From NCBI GenBank assembly GCA_024235935.1, contig JACKLL010000002.1:1-64000 (forward strand): a stretch of DNA of 64,000 bases, read 5' to 3'. Both the position numbers and the translations under genes were made by a program. The DNA comes from Rhodoferax sp. Its GTDB lineage: Bacteria; Pseudomonadota; Gammaproteobacteria; Burkholderiales; Burkholderiaceae_C. Below are positions 12,717 through 21,248 of the stretch, piece after piece. The notes under the pieces are model-generated. The model did no database searches, was not told the origin of the DNA, and was given only the letters and a program-made list of their open reading frames with translations. The number at the start of each line of letters is the position of its first letter. Position 1 is the first letter of the stretch.

Positions 12717-13499
12717 ATGAGCTGGTACCGTCCCTCCGACGTCGGATTCTCGCTGCGCTCGCAACTGGCCGATCTGGGCCTGGGCGCGCGCCTTTTCGTG
12801 CGCCTGTTGATGCTGTTCGGGCGTGCGTTTCGCCGATTCGGGCTGATCCGCGATCAGATTCACTTCCTGGGTAATTATTCGCTGGCGATCATTGCCGTTT
12901 CCGGCTTGTTCGTGGGCTTCGTGTTCGGGCTGCAGGGGTACTACACGCTGCAGCGGTATGGCTCGGCGGAGGCGCTGGGCCTGCTCGTGACCCTGACCCT
13001 GGTGCGCGAACTGGGACCGGTCGTGACCGCCTTGCTGTTTGCAGGGCGCGCCGGCACATCGCTGACCGCAGAGATCGGTCTGATGAAGGCCGGCGAGCAG
13101 ATCAGTGTCATGGAAATGATGGCGGTGGACCCGGTGCAGCGGGTGCTGGCACCCCGATTCTGGGCCGGCGTCATCGTGATGCCTTTGCTGGCGGCCGTGT
13201 TCAGTGCCACCGGCATCATTGGTGGCTGGGTCGTTGGCGTGCTGATGATCGGAGTGGATGCCGGCTCGTTCTGGAGCCAGATCCAGGGAGGCGTGGATGT
13301 CTGGCAGGACGTCGGCAACGGTCTGATCAAGAGCGTCGTTTTTGGCTTTACCGTGACCTTTATCGCCTTGCTGCAAGGCTACGAGGCCCAGGCGACACCG
13401 GAAGGCGTGTCCAAGGCGACGACCCGGACGGTGGTGATGGCGTCGCTGGCGGTGCTGGGCCTGGACTTCATACTCACGGCGATGATGTTCAGCTTGTGA
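12717..13499 (+). CDS. mlaE: Phospholipid transport permease MlaE
   Basis: A 260-residue MlaE/YrbE permease, the membrane subunit of the Mla system, with an amphipathic amino-terminal helix and about five membrane segments. The family block ELGPVVTALLFAGRAGTSLTAE is readable around residues 98-119 together with the EQISVMEMMAVDP segment that contacts the ATPase. The ATG at 12717 follows CGGAGG by 6 bases. An ATG overlapping the mlaF stop (12655) is in another frame and can be ignored. Confidence 0.93.
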   Translation: MSWYRPSDVGFSLRSQLADLGLGARLFVRLLMLFGRAFRRFGLIRDQIHFLGNYSLAIIAVSGLFVGFVFGLQGYYTLQRYGSAEALGLLVTLTLVRELGPVVTALLFAGRAGTSLTAEIGLMKAGEQISVMEMMAVDPVQRVLAPRFWAGVIVMPLLAAVFSATGIIGGWVVGVLMIGVDAGSFWSQIQGGVDVWQDVGNGLIKSVVFGFTVTFIALLQGYEAQATPEGVSKATTRTVVMASLAVLGLDFILTAMMFSL

Positions 13500-13570
13500 T
13501 GTGCAGTCGAGGGTCGCCGCCAGCGGTGCGGTACGGTGTGGCCGGTCTGACCGGCAATCAGGAGTAAGAA

Positions 13571-14041
13571 GTGCAACGTTCGAAGATTGATATTTGGGTG
13601 GGTCTGTTCGTACTGCTGGGTGCAGCTGCGATCCTGTTCCTGGCGCTGCAGTCGGCGAATCTGCTCAGCCTGAACTTCCAGCCGACCTACCAACTCGATG
13701 CCAGGTTCGTGGATGTCGGGGGCCTCAAGCCCAAGGCGGCGGTACGCAGCGCTGGCGTGCTGGTGGGGCGGGTCGACGCCATCACGTTCGACGACAAGAC
13801 CTTTCAGGCCCGTGTCACGATGGCGATGGACAGCCGCTTTGCGTTTCCCAAGGACAGTTCCTTGAAGATTCTTACCAGCGGCTTGCTGGGTGAGCAGTAC
13901 CTGGGGCTGTCCCCGGGGGCGGACGAGAAAAATCTGGTGGCTGGTGATACCATTTCCAGCACTCAGTCGGCGGTTGTGCTTGAAGACCTGATCGGTCAGT
14001 TCCTGTACAACAGTGCCTCAGGGAGCAAGGACAAGAAATGA
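13571..14041 (+). CDS. mlaD: Phospholipid transport substrate-binding protein MlaD (MCE domain)
   Basis: A 156-residue protein with one amino-terminal membrane anchor (about residues 9-27) and a single MCE domain (about residues 38-117, including DVGGLKPKAAVRSAGVLVG and the GLLGEQYLGL core). Hexameric MlaD forms the periplasmic lipid tunnel on top of MlaFE. The start is GTG at 13571, preceded by CAGGAGTAAGA. The stop overlaps the mlaA start by 4 bases (ATGA). Confidence 0.93.
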   Translation: MQRSKIDIWVGLFVLLGAAAILFLALQSANLLSLNFQPTYQLDARFVDVGGLKPKAAVRSAGVLVGRVDAITFDDKTFQARVTMAMDSRFAFPKDSSLKILTSGLLGEQYLGLSPGADEKNLVAGDTISSTQSAVVLEDLIGQFLYNSASGSKDKK

Positions 14042-14787
14042 AAGCAACTGCGCCTGCAGCTACGCGCGCCTCGATGCGTCGCGTGATGGGCATCGGATTG
14101 GTGCTTCTGGCCTGCCATGGCTGCGCCACCGTGCAGGCACCCGATCCGCGTGATCCGCTGGAATCGTTCAACCGTGGCGTTTTCAGCTTCAACGAGGGGC
14201 TGGACAAGGCCGTGCTCAAACCTGTCGCGACGGTCTATCGCGATGTGACGCCACAGCTGGTGCGCTCGGGTGTCGGCAATTTCCTGGGCAATCTGGACGA
14301 TGCCTGGTCCTTCGTCAACAGTCTGCTGCAGTTCAAGCTGCGCGATGCGGTCGACAACTTCATGCGCTTTGGCGTGAACACCACGTTTGGTCTGTTTGGG
14401 GTGCTGGACGTGGCCAGCGAGATGCAGATCGATCGGCATTCGGAGGACTTCGGTCAGACCCTGGGCGCCTGGGGCTTTGGTCCGGGTGCCTATCTGGTGC
14501 TGCCGGTGTTCGGTCCGTCGACGTTTCGTGACACCGCGGCCTTGCCGGTGGATTTCAGCGGAGACCTGGCGTCGCGCGCCGGTGATGTCCCGACCCGCAA
14601 CTCGTTGCGGGCGCTCAACGTGATCGATACCAGGGCCAGTCTGCTGGGCTTGTCGTCTGCACTCGACGATGTCGCGCTGGACAAATACAGTTTCGCCCGC
14701 GACGCCTTCCTGCAGCGGCGCCGTAACGCGGTCTATGACGGCAATCCGCCCGACATCGACCCTGTTACAGGGAACGATATCCGTTAG
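14038..14787 (+). CDS. mlaA: Outer-membrane lipoprotein MlaA (VacJ)
   Basis: A 249-residue MlaA/VacJ lipoprotein that removes mislocalised phospholipids from the outer leaflet of the outer membrane and hands them to MlaC. The signal peptide ends at cysteine 29 (or 26), followed by the conserved DPLESFNRGVFSFNE block, GVGNFLGNLDD and GAWGFGPGAYLVLPVFGPS. In E. coli mlaA lies apart from mlaFEDCB, whereas here it is inserted between mlaD and mlaC and is translationally coupled to mlaD. Confidence 0.94.
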   Translation: MKATAPAATRASMRRVMGIGLVLLACHGCATVQAPDPRDPLESFNRGVFSFNEGLDKAVLKPVATVYRDVTPQLVRSGVGNFLGNLDDAWSFVNSLLQFKLRDAVDNFMRFGVNTTFGLFGVLDVASEMQIDRHSEDFGQTLGAWGFGPGAYLVLPVFGPSTFRDTAALPVDFSGDLASRAGDVPTRNSLRALNVIDTRASLLGLSSALDDVALDKYSFARDAFLQRRRNAVYDGNPPDIDPVTGNDIR

Positions 14788-14815
14788 ATTTAGACTGCAG
14801 CTGCGCCGAGAGCAT

Positions 14816-14849
14816 CCACACCATGGTGTGGGGCTGGCACAGCAGCCCC
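14816..14849 (+). repeat. Two overlapping inverted repeats between mlaA and mlaC
   Basis: CCACACCATGGTGTGG (14816-14831) is a perfect 16-base palindrome. GGGGCTG (14830-14836) and CAGCCCC (14843-14849) form a second 7-base-pair hairpin with a 6-base loop. The two share bases 14830-14831 and could compete in RNA. They lie in the 112-base gap in front of mlaC. There is no U-tract, so this is not a standard terminator. Confidence 0.55.
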
Positions 14850-14899
14850 CGATTGCCACTGCGTCCGGGCCTTGCCCGGGTTATTGAAGGACCAGAACC

Positions 14900-15541
14900 G
14901 TGATTCAACGTCGAAATTTTTACCGCCTTGTTTCCGCATGCCTTGTCGGCGCTGCATGTGCCTTGCAACTGCCGGCATGGGCAGCCGACGAGCAGCCAGA
15001 CGCCATGATCCAGCGGCTGTCCAATTCCGTGCTCGACAACATCCGCAGCGACAAGTCCATCAAGGATGGCGACATCTCGCAGGTGATCGCACTGGTCGAC
15101 AGCAAGATCATGCCGGACGTTAATTTCAAGCGCATGACGGCCTCGGCGGTCGGCCCGGCCTGGCGCCAGGCCACGCCCGAGCAGCAAAAGCGCCTGCAGG
15201 AGGAGTTCAAGATCCTGCTGGTGCGCATCTATGCCGGCGCCCTGGCCCAGGTGAGCGATCAGACCATTCTGATCAAGCCCTTGCGCGCAGCCCCGGGTGA
15301 CAAGGAACTGGTCGTGCGAACCGAGGTGCGCGGCCGCGGCGATCCGATCCAGCTGGATTACCGGCTGGAGAAGACGCCGGGCGAGGGCAGTGGCTGGAAG
15401 ATCTACAACCTCAACGTGCTGGGGGTGTGGCTGGTCGAAACCTACCGCAGCCAGTTTGCCCGTGAAATCAGCAACAGCGGTATCGACGGTCTGATCAAGG
15501 TGCTCAGCGATCGCAACAAGGCCAACCTGGCCAAGGGCTGA
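14900..15541 (+). CDS. mlaC: Periplasmic phospholipid carrier MlaC
   Basis: A 213-residue MlaC protein, the soluble shuttle between MlaA at the outer membrane and MlaFEDB at the inner membrane. A signal peptide ending AWA-A (cut after about residue 28) precedes the mature domain with the family block VNFKRMTASAVGPAWRQATPEQ and YRSQFAREI near the end. The start is GTG at 14900, following GAAGGA by 8 bases. It is separated from mlaA by 112 bases of structured DNA and from mlaB by 6 bases. Confidence 0.93.
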   Translation: MIQRRNFYRLVSACLVGAACALQLPAWAADEQPDAMIQRLSNSVLDNIRSDKSIKDGDISQVIALVDSKIMPDVNFKRMTASAVGPAWRQATPEQQKRLQEEFKILLVRIYAGALAQVSDQTILIKPLRAAPGDKELVVRTEVRGRGDPIQLDYRLEKTPGEGSGWKIYNLNVLGVWLVETYRSQFAREISNSGIDGLIKVLSDRNKANLAKG

Positions 15542-15547
15542 GCCAGG

Positions 15548-15817
15548 GTGCTGGTCCTTCCTGCCGACCTGACGCGCAACCAGGCCACCGCCTGCCTGCA
15601 GATGCTCGTCCAGGGCCTCAAGTCGCTGGCGGATGCGGTCGTCGTGGTCGACGCCAGTGCGCTGCAGCGCTTTGACTCGTCGGCGCTGGCCGTGCTGCTG
15701 GAACTGCGCCGGGAGAGCCAGGCCCAGGGCAAGAGCTTGCGGATCCGGGCCTTGCCGGAGCGCCTGCGCGACCTCGGCAATGTCTACGGGATTGCGGAGC
15801 TGCTCTCCGCAGAGTGA
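15548..15817 (+). CDS. mlaB: STAS-domain protein MlaB
   Basis: An 89-residue single STAS domain that binds and stabilises MlaF. The core is visible as VVVVDASALQRFDSSALAVLLELRRESQ (residues 31-58), with the Asp-Ser-Ser segment typical of the family. Start is GTG six bases after the mlaC stop, with CCAGG in front. Position as the last mla gene matches E. coli mlaFEDCB-ibaG-murA, except that two ABC exporter genes follow here. Confidence 0.88.
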   Translation: MLVLPADLTRNQATACLQMLVQGLKSLADAVVVVDASALQRFDSSALAVLLELRRESQAQGKSLRIRALPERLRDLGNVYGIAELLSAE

Positions 15818-15844
15818 CGTGACCGGCTAAAATCGCCGGCTCCC

Positions 15845-16783
15845 ATGCCCGCAATCTCCTTTCAGTCGGTCTCCAAGTCCTACCCGTCGCCCCGCTCCCC
15901 GAGCAAATCCTTTCTGGCACTTGACCGGGTCAGCCTGCAGATCGAGCGCGGCGAGTTCTTCGGGCTCCTGGGTCCGAACGGGGCGGGCAAGACCACCATG
16001 ATCAGCATTTTGGCGGGGCTGGCCCGCGCCAGTGCCGGAACCGTCTCCGTGCTGGGCAGTGATGTGGTCACCGATTTCGCGCAGGCGCGCCGCAATCTCG
16101 GCATCGTGCCGCAGGAACTGGTGTTCGACCCGTTCTTCAGCGTGCGCGAAGCACTGCGTTTCCAGTCCGGTTACTTCGGCATCCGCAACAATGACGCCTG
16201 GATCGACGAATTGCTGCAAAGCCTCGGCCTGGCCGACAAGGCGGGTGCCAACACCCGACAGCTGTCCGGTGGCATGAAGCGGCGCATGCTGGTGGCGCAG
16301 GCCCTGGTCCACAAGCCGCCGGTGATCGTGCTGGATGAGCCGACGGCCGGTGTCGACGTGGAATTGCGCCAGACCCTGTGGCAGTTCATTGCCAAACTCA
16401 ATCGGCAGGGCCATACCGTATTGCTCACCACGCATTACCTGGAGGAGGCCGAAGCCTTGTGCGGGCGTATCGCCATGCTCAAGTCTGGTCGCATCGTGGC
16501 ACTGGACAGCACCAGCGAATTGCTCAAGGCGGCCTCCAGCAACGTGCTGCGCTTCAAGATCGACGGAGACCTGCCGGCGGCGCTGGCCGAAAAGGCCCGG
16601 GTCACCGGGCGCATCGTGCAGATGCCGGCGCAGGACGCGCGCGAGATAGAGGCCTACCTGGCTGCCGTACGCGAAGCCGGTCTGATCGCGCACGACGTGG
16701 AGATCCGCAAGGCAGACCTTGAAGACGTGTTCGTCGAAGTGATGGCGCAGCACCGGGACTCGGTCGCCGGCGTGGCCGTTTGA
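15845..16783 (+). CDS. ABC transporter ATPase, YadG-like
   Basis: A 312-residue ATPase of a type ABC-2 exporter. Walker A GPNGAGKTT (43-51), signature LSGGMKRRM (140-148), Walker B VIVLDEPTAGVD and H-loop TTHYLEEAE are all intact; the carboxy-terminal domain ending in DLEDVFVEVM is typical of this exporter class. With the next gene it forms a two-component transporter resembling E. coli YadGH. Substrate unknown; its place between mlaB and the bolA-murA pair suggests an envelope-related job (inference). A TAAAAT box lies 11 bases before the start, and no Shine-Dalgarno sequence is evident. Confidence 0.88.
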   Translation: MPAISFQSVSKSYPSPRSPSKSFLALDRVSLQIERGEFFGLLGPNGAGKTTMISILAGLARASAGTVSVLGSDVVTDFAQARRNLGIVPQELVFDPFFSVREALRFQSGYFGIRNNDAWIDELLQSLGLADKAGANTRQLSGGMKRRMLVAQALVHKPPVIVLDEPTAGVDVELRQTLWQFIAKLNRQGHTVLLTTHYLEEAEALCGRIAMLKSGRIVALDSTSELLKAASSNVLRFKIDGDLPAALAEKARVTGRIVQMPAQDAREIEAYLAAVREAGLIAHDVEIRKADLEDVFVEVMAQHRDSVAGVAV

Positions 16784-16809
16784 CGCGCGCAGGCGAACAG
16801 GAACCCATT

Positions 16810-17649
16810 GTGCAAACCCAGGCCCCCATGTCCCCCGAATCGCAACTCGCCGTGGCCGGACTGCTGCCGGTGCAGCAGCCGCAGGGCGGTGCCATGGTGG
16901 GGTGGCGCACGCTGTTCCTCAAGGAGATCCTGCGCTTCTGGAAGGTGGGCTTTCAGACGGTCGGTGCGCCCATGCTCACCGCCATCCTGTACCTGCTGGT
17001 CTTCGGGCATGTGCTCGAGGACCGGGTGCGGGTCTTCGGAACGGTTTCCTACACGGCATTCCTGATACCCGGCCTGGTCATGATGAGCGTGTTGCAGAAC
17101 GCGTTCGCCAACAGTTCGTCGTCGCTGATCCAGAGCAAGATCATGGGCAACCTGGTGTTCCTGCTGCTGACGCCGCTGTCGCACTGGCACTGGTTTACCG
17201 CGTACGTGGCCTCGTCGGTGGTGCGCGGCCTGGTTGTGGGGGCTGGCGTGCTGCTGGTGACGGTCTGGTTCACCGACCTGCCGTTCGTTGCGGTGGCATG
17301 GATCGGGGTGTTCGCCGTGCTGGGGGCAGCGCTGATGGGCACGCTGGGCCTGATCGCCGGCCTTTGGGCTGAAAAGTTCGATCAGCTGGCGGTATTCCAG
17401 AACTTCATCATCATGCCGATGACATTTCTCAGCGGCGTGTTCTATTCGATCAAGTCGCTGCCGCCGTTCTGGCTGGCCGTCAGCCACCTGAACCCCTTCT
17501 TCTACATGATCGACGGCTTTCGCTACGGATTCTTCGGCCAGAGCGATGTGTCGCCCTGGCTGAGCCTGGCCATCGTCGGATCGTCGATGCTTGCGGCTAG
17601 CGCCGCCGCCATTCGCTTGCTGCGCATCGGATACAAGATCCGCAGCTGA
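16810..17649 (+). CDS. ABC-2 type transporter permease, YadH-like
   Basis: A permease of 279 residues with six predicted membrane segments and the ABC-2 block FLSGVFYSIKSLPPFWLAVSHLNPFFYMIDGFRYG near the carboxy terminus. It partners the ATPase encoded just upstream. The start is uncertain: GTG at 16810 has AGGAA six bases upstream and is chosen here; TTG at 16780 overlaps the ATPase stop (TTGA) and would add ten residues; ATG at 16828 is also possible. The first 30 residues are hydrophilic and poorly conserved. Confidence 0.87.
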   Translation: MQTQAPMSPESQLAVAGLLPVQQPQGGAMVGWRTLFLKEILRFWKVGFQTVGAPMLTAILYLLVFGHVLEDRVRVFGTVSYTAFLIPGLVMMSVLQNAFANSSSSLIQSKIMGNLVFLLLTPLSHWHWFTAYVASSVVRGLVVGAGVLLVTVWFTDLPFVAVAWIGVFAVLGAALMGTLGLIAGLWAEKFDQLAVFQNFIIMPMTFLSGVFYSIKSLPPFWLAVSHLNPFFYMIDGFRYGFFGQSDVSPWLSLAIVGSSMLAASAAAIRLLRIGYKIRS

Positions 17650-17743
17650 CCGGACCTTTAAATGAAGCTGCCCCCATACCCGCTGCCTTCGCCGTCCCTT
17701 CTGGGGCGCGCGCGTGGCATCGGAACGGTCGGGCCCCACTGAC

Positions 17744-17983
17744 ATGACTGCTGAAGAACTCAAGGCCATCATCACCGAAGGCCTGCATTGCACCCACTGC
17801 GAACTCGACGGTGATGGCCGCCATTGGCAGGCCATCATCGTCTCCGACGCATTCGAGGGCAAACGCGCCATCCAGCGCCATCAGATGGTCTACGCCACGC
17901 TGGGCGCCCGGATCCAGACCGACGAGGTGCATGCCTTGTCGATGAAGACATTGACCCCTGACGAATGGAAGACCCATGGATAA
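17744..17983 (+). CDS. ibaG: BolA/IbaG family protein
   Basis: A 79-residue BolA-fold protein of the IbaG (YrbA) type. The helix-turn-strand core DGDGRHWQAIIVSDAFEGKRAIQRHQMVYATLG and the conserved HALSMKTLTPDEW end are visible. Such proteins bind monothiol glutaredoxins through a shared iron-sulfur cluster and take part in iron handling and acid response; a CGFS glutaredoxin gene is present at 59736-60062. An upstream in-frame GTG at 17714 is possible but the ATG at 17744 matches family length. It overlaps murA by 8 bases, as in E. coli synteny. Confidence 0.88.
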   Translation: MTAEELKAIITEGLHCTHCELDGDGRHWQAIIVSDAFEGKRAIQRHQMVYATLGARIQTDEVHALSMKTLTPDEWKTHG

Positions 17984-19244
17984 GTTGCTGATTCGCGGTG
18001 GTCGCAATCTCAGAGGCGTGGTACCGATCTCCGGCGCCAAGAATGCGGCGCTGCCCGAGTTGTGTGCCTGCCTGCTGACGGCAGAGCCGGTCACGCTCGA
18101 CAACGTTCCTCATTTGCAGGACGTCAACACGATGGTGCGCCTGATCCGCAACATGGGTGTCGTGGTCGAGCGGGACGACGCCGGCCAGGTGCGTGTCGAC
18201 GCCAGCGCCCTGACGTCGCCGGAGGCGCCTTACGAGCTGGTCAAGACCATGCGGGCGTCGGTGCTCGCACTGGGCCCGCTGCTGGCGCGGTTCGGCGAGG
18301 CAACCGTGTCCCTGCCCGGTGGCTGTGCGATCGGTTCACGCCCGGTGGATCAGCACATCATGGGGCTGACCGCCATGGGCGCGGACATCGTGGTCGAACA
18401 TGGCTACATGATTGCGCGGCTGGCCAAGGGGCTGGACCGTCTGCATGGTGCGCGCATCACGACCGACATGGTGACCGTGACCGGCACCGAGAATTTTCTG
18501 ATGGCGGCGGCACTGGCCGATGGTGAAACCGTGCTTGAAAACGCGGCGCAGGAGCCCGAGATCAGTGACCTGGCCGAGATGCTGATTGCCATGGGTGCGC
18601 AGATCGAAGGGCATGGCACCAGCCATATCGTGGTGAACGGTGTCAAGGAATTGCATGGTGCCCGGCACCAGGTGGTGGCAGACCGGATCGAGGCTGGCAC
18701 CTTTCTGTGTGCCGTGGCCGCAACCGGCGGTGATGTGGTGCTGACCGGGGCGCGTGCCGACCATCTGGAAGCGGTGATCGAAAAGCTGCAGGCGGCCGGC
18801 GCGCAGGTCACGGCGGTGGAGGGCGGCATTCGCGTGGTTTCGCAGGGGCGGCTGACAGCCCAGAGTTTCCGCACCACGGAATACCCCGGTTTTCCGACCG
18901 ACATGCAGGCGCAGTTCATGGCCCTGAACTGCATATCCGATGGAACGGCAACCGTCACCGAGACGATCTTCGAGAACCGCTTCATGCATGTGAACGAACT
19001 GGTCCGCCTGGGGGCGCATATCCAGATCGACGGACGGCGCTCGGTGGTCCAGGGTGTACCACGGCTCTCGGGTGCGAGCATCATGGCGACCGATCTGCGG
19101 GCATCGGCCAGCCTGGTCATCGCAGGCCTGGTCGCCGAGGGGCAGACCGTGGTGGACCGCATCTACCATCTTGACCGGGGCTACGACCGCATGGAATCGA
19201 AACTGCGCGGCCTGGGGGCCGACATCGAGCGCGTGTCGGCGTGA
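17976..19244 (+). CDS. murA: UDP-N-acetylglucosamine 1-carboxyvinyltransferase
   Basis: A 422-residue MurA, the enzyme that transfers enolpyruvate from PEP to UDP-GlcNAc in the first committed step of peptidoglycan synthesis. The substrate-binding lysine K22 lies in SGAKNAALP and the catalytic cysteine is C117 in LPGGCAIGSRPVDQH; because the cysteine is present, sensitivity to fosfomycin is expected in principle. The ATG lies inside the end of the bolA gene (8-base overlap), and hisG follows after 13 bases, so murA and his genes may share transcription. Confidence 0.97.
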   Translation: MDKLLIRGGRNLRGVVPISGAKNAALPELCACLLTAEPVTLDNVPHLQDVNTMVRLIRNMGVVVERDDAGQVRVDASALTSPEAPYELVKTMRASVLALGPLLARFGEATVSLPGGCAIGSRPVDQHIMGLTAMGADIVVEHGYMIARLAKGLDRLHGARITTDMVTVTGTENFLMAAALADGETVLENAAQEPEISDLAEMLIAMGAQIEGHGTSHIVVNGVKELHGARHQVVADRIEAGTFLCAVAATGGDVVLTGARADHLEAVIEKLQAAGAQVTAVEGGIRVVSQGRLTAQSFRTTEYPGFPTDMQAQFMALNCISDGTATVTETIFENRFMHVNELVRLGAHIQIDGRRSVVQGVPRLSGASIMATDLRASASLVIAGLVAEGQTVVDRIYHLDRGYDRMESKLRGLGADIERVSA

Positions 19245-19257
19245 ACGGGGCTTACGC

Positions 19258-19911
19258 ATGATCACGCTGGCGCTATCCAAGGGACGCATCTTCGACGATG
19301 CCTTGCCGCTGCTGCGCGCGGCCGACATCGAGGTGCTGGACGACCCGGAAAAATCGCGCAAGCTGATTCTGGACACCAACCGCGATGACGTGCGGGTGCT
19401 GGTGGTGCGGGCGACGGATGTCCCCACCTACGTGCAATATGGTGGCGCCGACCTTGGCATCACCGGCCTGGACACCTTGCTCGAACATGGCAGCGATGGC
19501 ATGTACCAGCCCCTGGACCTGCAGATTGCCCGCTGCCGTATCAGCGTGGCAGTTCGCGCCGGATTTGACTACGCATCCAGCGTGCGCCAGGGCTCGCGGC
19601 TGACGGTCGCGACCAAGTACATGGCCATTGCGCGCGACTTCTTCGCGGCCAAGGGCGTGCATGCCGATCTGGTCAAGTTGTACGGCAGCATGGAGCTCGC
19701 GCCACTGACCGGACTGGCCGATGCCATCGTCGACCTGGTGTCGACCGGCAGCACCTTGCGCGCCAACAACCTGGTCGAGGTGGAACGGATCATGGACATC
19801 AGCTCGCGTCTGGTCGTCAACCAGGCTGCGCTCAAGCTCAAGCCGGTGCCGATGCGCCGCATCATCGACGCCTTCGCGGCGGCGGTCCGCGACCGGGGAG
19901 AGCCGCAATGA
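19258..19911 (+). CDS. hisG: ATP phosphoribosyltransferase, short (HisZ-dependent) form
   Basis: A 217-residue HisG that condenses ATP and PRPP in the first step of histidine synthesis. The protein lacks the carboxy-terminal ACT-like regulatory domain of the long form (about 300 residues), so it belongs to the short type that needs the HisRS-like partner HisZ for activity and feedback control. The PRPP loop is seen as DLVSTGSTLRANNL (residues 160-173). No hisZ occurs in this window. Start ATG at 19258; the stop overlaps hisD by 4 bases. Confidence 0.96.
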   Translation: MITLALSKGRIFDDALPLLRAADIEVLDDPEKSRKLILDTNRDDVRVLVVRATDVPTYVQYGGADLGITGLDTLLEHGSDGMYQPLDLQIARCRISVAVRAGFDYASSVRQGSRLTVATKYMAIARDFFAAKGVHADLVKLYGSMELAPLTGLADAIVDLVSTGSTLRANNLVEVERIMDISSRLVVNQAALKLKPVPMRRIIDAFAAAVRDRGEPQ

Positions 19912-21248
19912 GCGTGCTGGCCCGGCCGATGCGGCTGCGTACCGAGGATGCGGGCTTCGACGCAGCGTTCCAGCAGCGGCTGTTCTGGTCCAGCGACGCC
20001 GATGCCGCAATCGAGCAGCGTGTGGCCGACATCCTGGCCGATGTGCAGGCGCGCGGCGATGCGGCGGTGCTGGAATATACGGCGCGTTTCGACGGCGTCT
20101 CGGTGCCGTCCGTGGCCGCGCTGGAGATTGCGCCGAGCGCGCTCAAGGACGCCTTCGACGGCTTGCCTGACGAACAGCGCGAGGCCCTGCTGTTTGCCGC
20201 AAACCGCGTGCGCAGTTACCACGAGGCACAAAAGCAGGCCTGTGGCCAGAGCTGGAGCTACCGGGATGCCGACGGCAGCCTGCTGGGCCAGAAGGTGACG
20301 CCGCTGGACCGGGTCGGCATCTATGTCCCCGGCGGCAAGGCCGCCTATCCGTCCTCGGTGCTGATGAACGCGATCCCGGCGCACGTGGCGGGCGTTGCGG
20401 AAATCATCATGGTGGTTCCGACGCCGGCGGGCAAGGGCAGCGCCGCCGGACAGGGCGAGCGCAACCCGCTGGTGCTGGCCGCTGCACATGTTGCAGGCGT
20501 GTCGCGGGTGTTCACGATCGGTGGTGCCCAGGCGGTGGCAGCGCTGGCCTACGGCACGGCGACAGTTCCCAAGGTGGACAAGATCACCGGTCCTGGCAAT
20601 GCCTATGTCGCGGCGGCCAAACGCCGGGTGTTCGGCACGGTGGGCATCGACATGATTGCCGGTCCGAGCGAGATCCTGGTGCTGGCCGACGGCTCGACGC
20701 CGCCGGACTGGGTGGCCATGGACCTGTTCAGCCAGGCCGAGCACGACGAACTGGCCCAGAGCATCTTGCTGTGCCCGGACCCGGATTACATCGCGCGGGT
20801 GCAGGCCGAGATCGATCGACTGCTGCCCGAGATGCCCCGCAGCGCCATCATCGCCAGTTCGCTCAATGGCCGTGGCGCGTTGGTGCAGACCCGCTCCATG
20901 GAGGAGGCCTGCGCCATCAGCAACCGGGTGGCACCCGAGCATCTGGAAGTGAGCAGCAACGAGCCCCATCGCTGGGAGCCCCTGCTGCGCCATGCCGGTG
21001 CGATCTTCCTGGGGGCCTATACCAGCGAGAGCCTGGGCGACTATTGCGCCGGGCCCAACCATGTCCTGCCCACAGGTGCCACGGCACGCTTTTCCAGCCC
21101 GCTGGGGGTGTACGACTTCCAGAAGCGCAGCAGCCTGATCGAGGTCAGTGCCGCCGGCGCGCAGGCCCTGGGAAAGGTGGCCTCGGTCCTGGCGCATGGG
21201 GAAGGATTGCAGGCCCACGCACGCGCCGCTGAAATGAGGCTCCGATGA
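19908..21248 (+). CDS. hisD: Histidinol dehydrogenase
   Basis: A 446-residue zinc-dependent HisD that oxidises L-histidinol to L-histidine in two NAD-dependent steps. Family blocks include GIYVPGGKAAYPSSVLMNAIPA, KITGPGNAYVAAAKR, GPSEILVLAD, the zinc and base region SQAEHDE, and RVAPEHLEV with the catalytic Glu-His pair. The start overlaps hisG (ATGA) and the stop overlaps the next, non-histidine gene in the same way. Confidence 0.97.
   Translation: MSVLARPMRLRTEDAGFDAAFQQRLFWSSDADAAIEQRVADILADVQARGDAAVLEYTARFDGVSVPSVAALEIAPSALKDAFDGLPDEQREALLFAANRVRSYHEAQKQACGQSWSYRDADGSLLGQKVTPLDRVGIYVPGGKAAYPSSVLMNAIPAHVAGVAEIIMVVPTPAGKGSAAGQGERNPLVLAAAHVAGVSRVFTIGGAQAVAALAYGTATVPKVDKITGPGNAYVAAAKRRVFGTVGIDMIAGPSEILVLADGSTPPDWVAMDLFSQAEHDELAQSILLCPDPDYIARVQAEIDRLLPEMPRSAIIASSLNGRGALVQTRSMEEACAISNRVAPEHLEVSSNEPHRWEPLLRHAGAIFLGAYTSESLGDYCAGPNHVLPTGATARFSSPLGVYDFQKRSSLIEVSAAGAQALGKVASVLAHGEGLQAHARAAEMRLR

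Noticed and set aside
17714..17743. GTG start extending the BolA-family protein by ten residues
   Set aside because: The added residues are not family-like and the ATG at 17744 gives the normal IbaG length.
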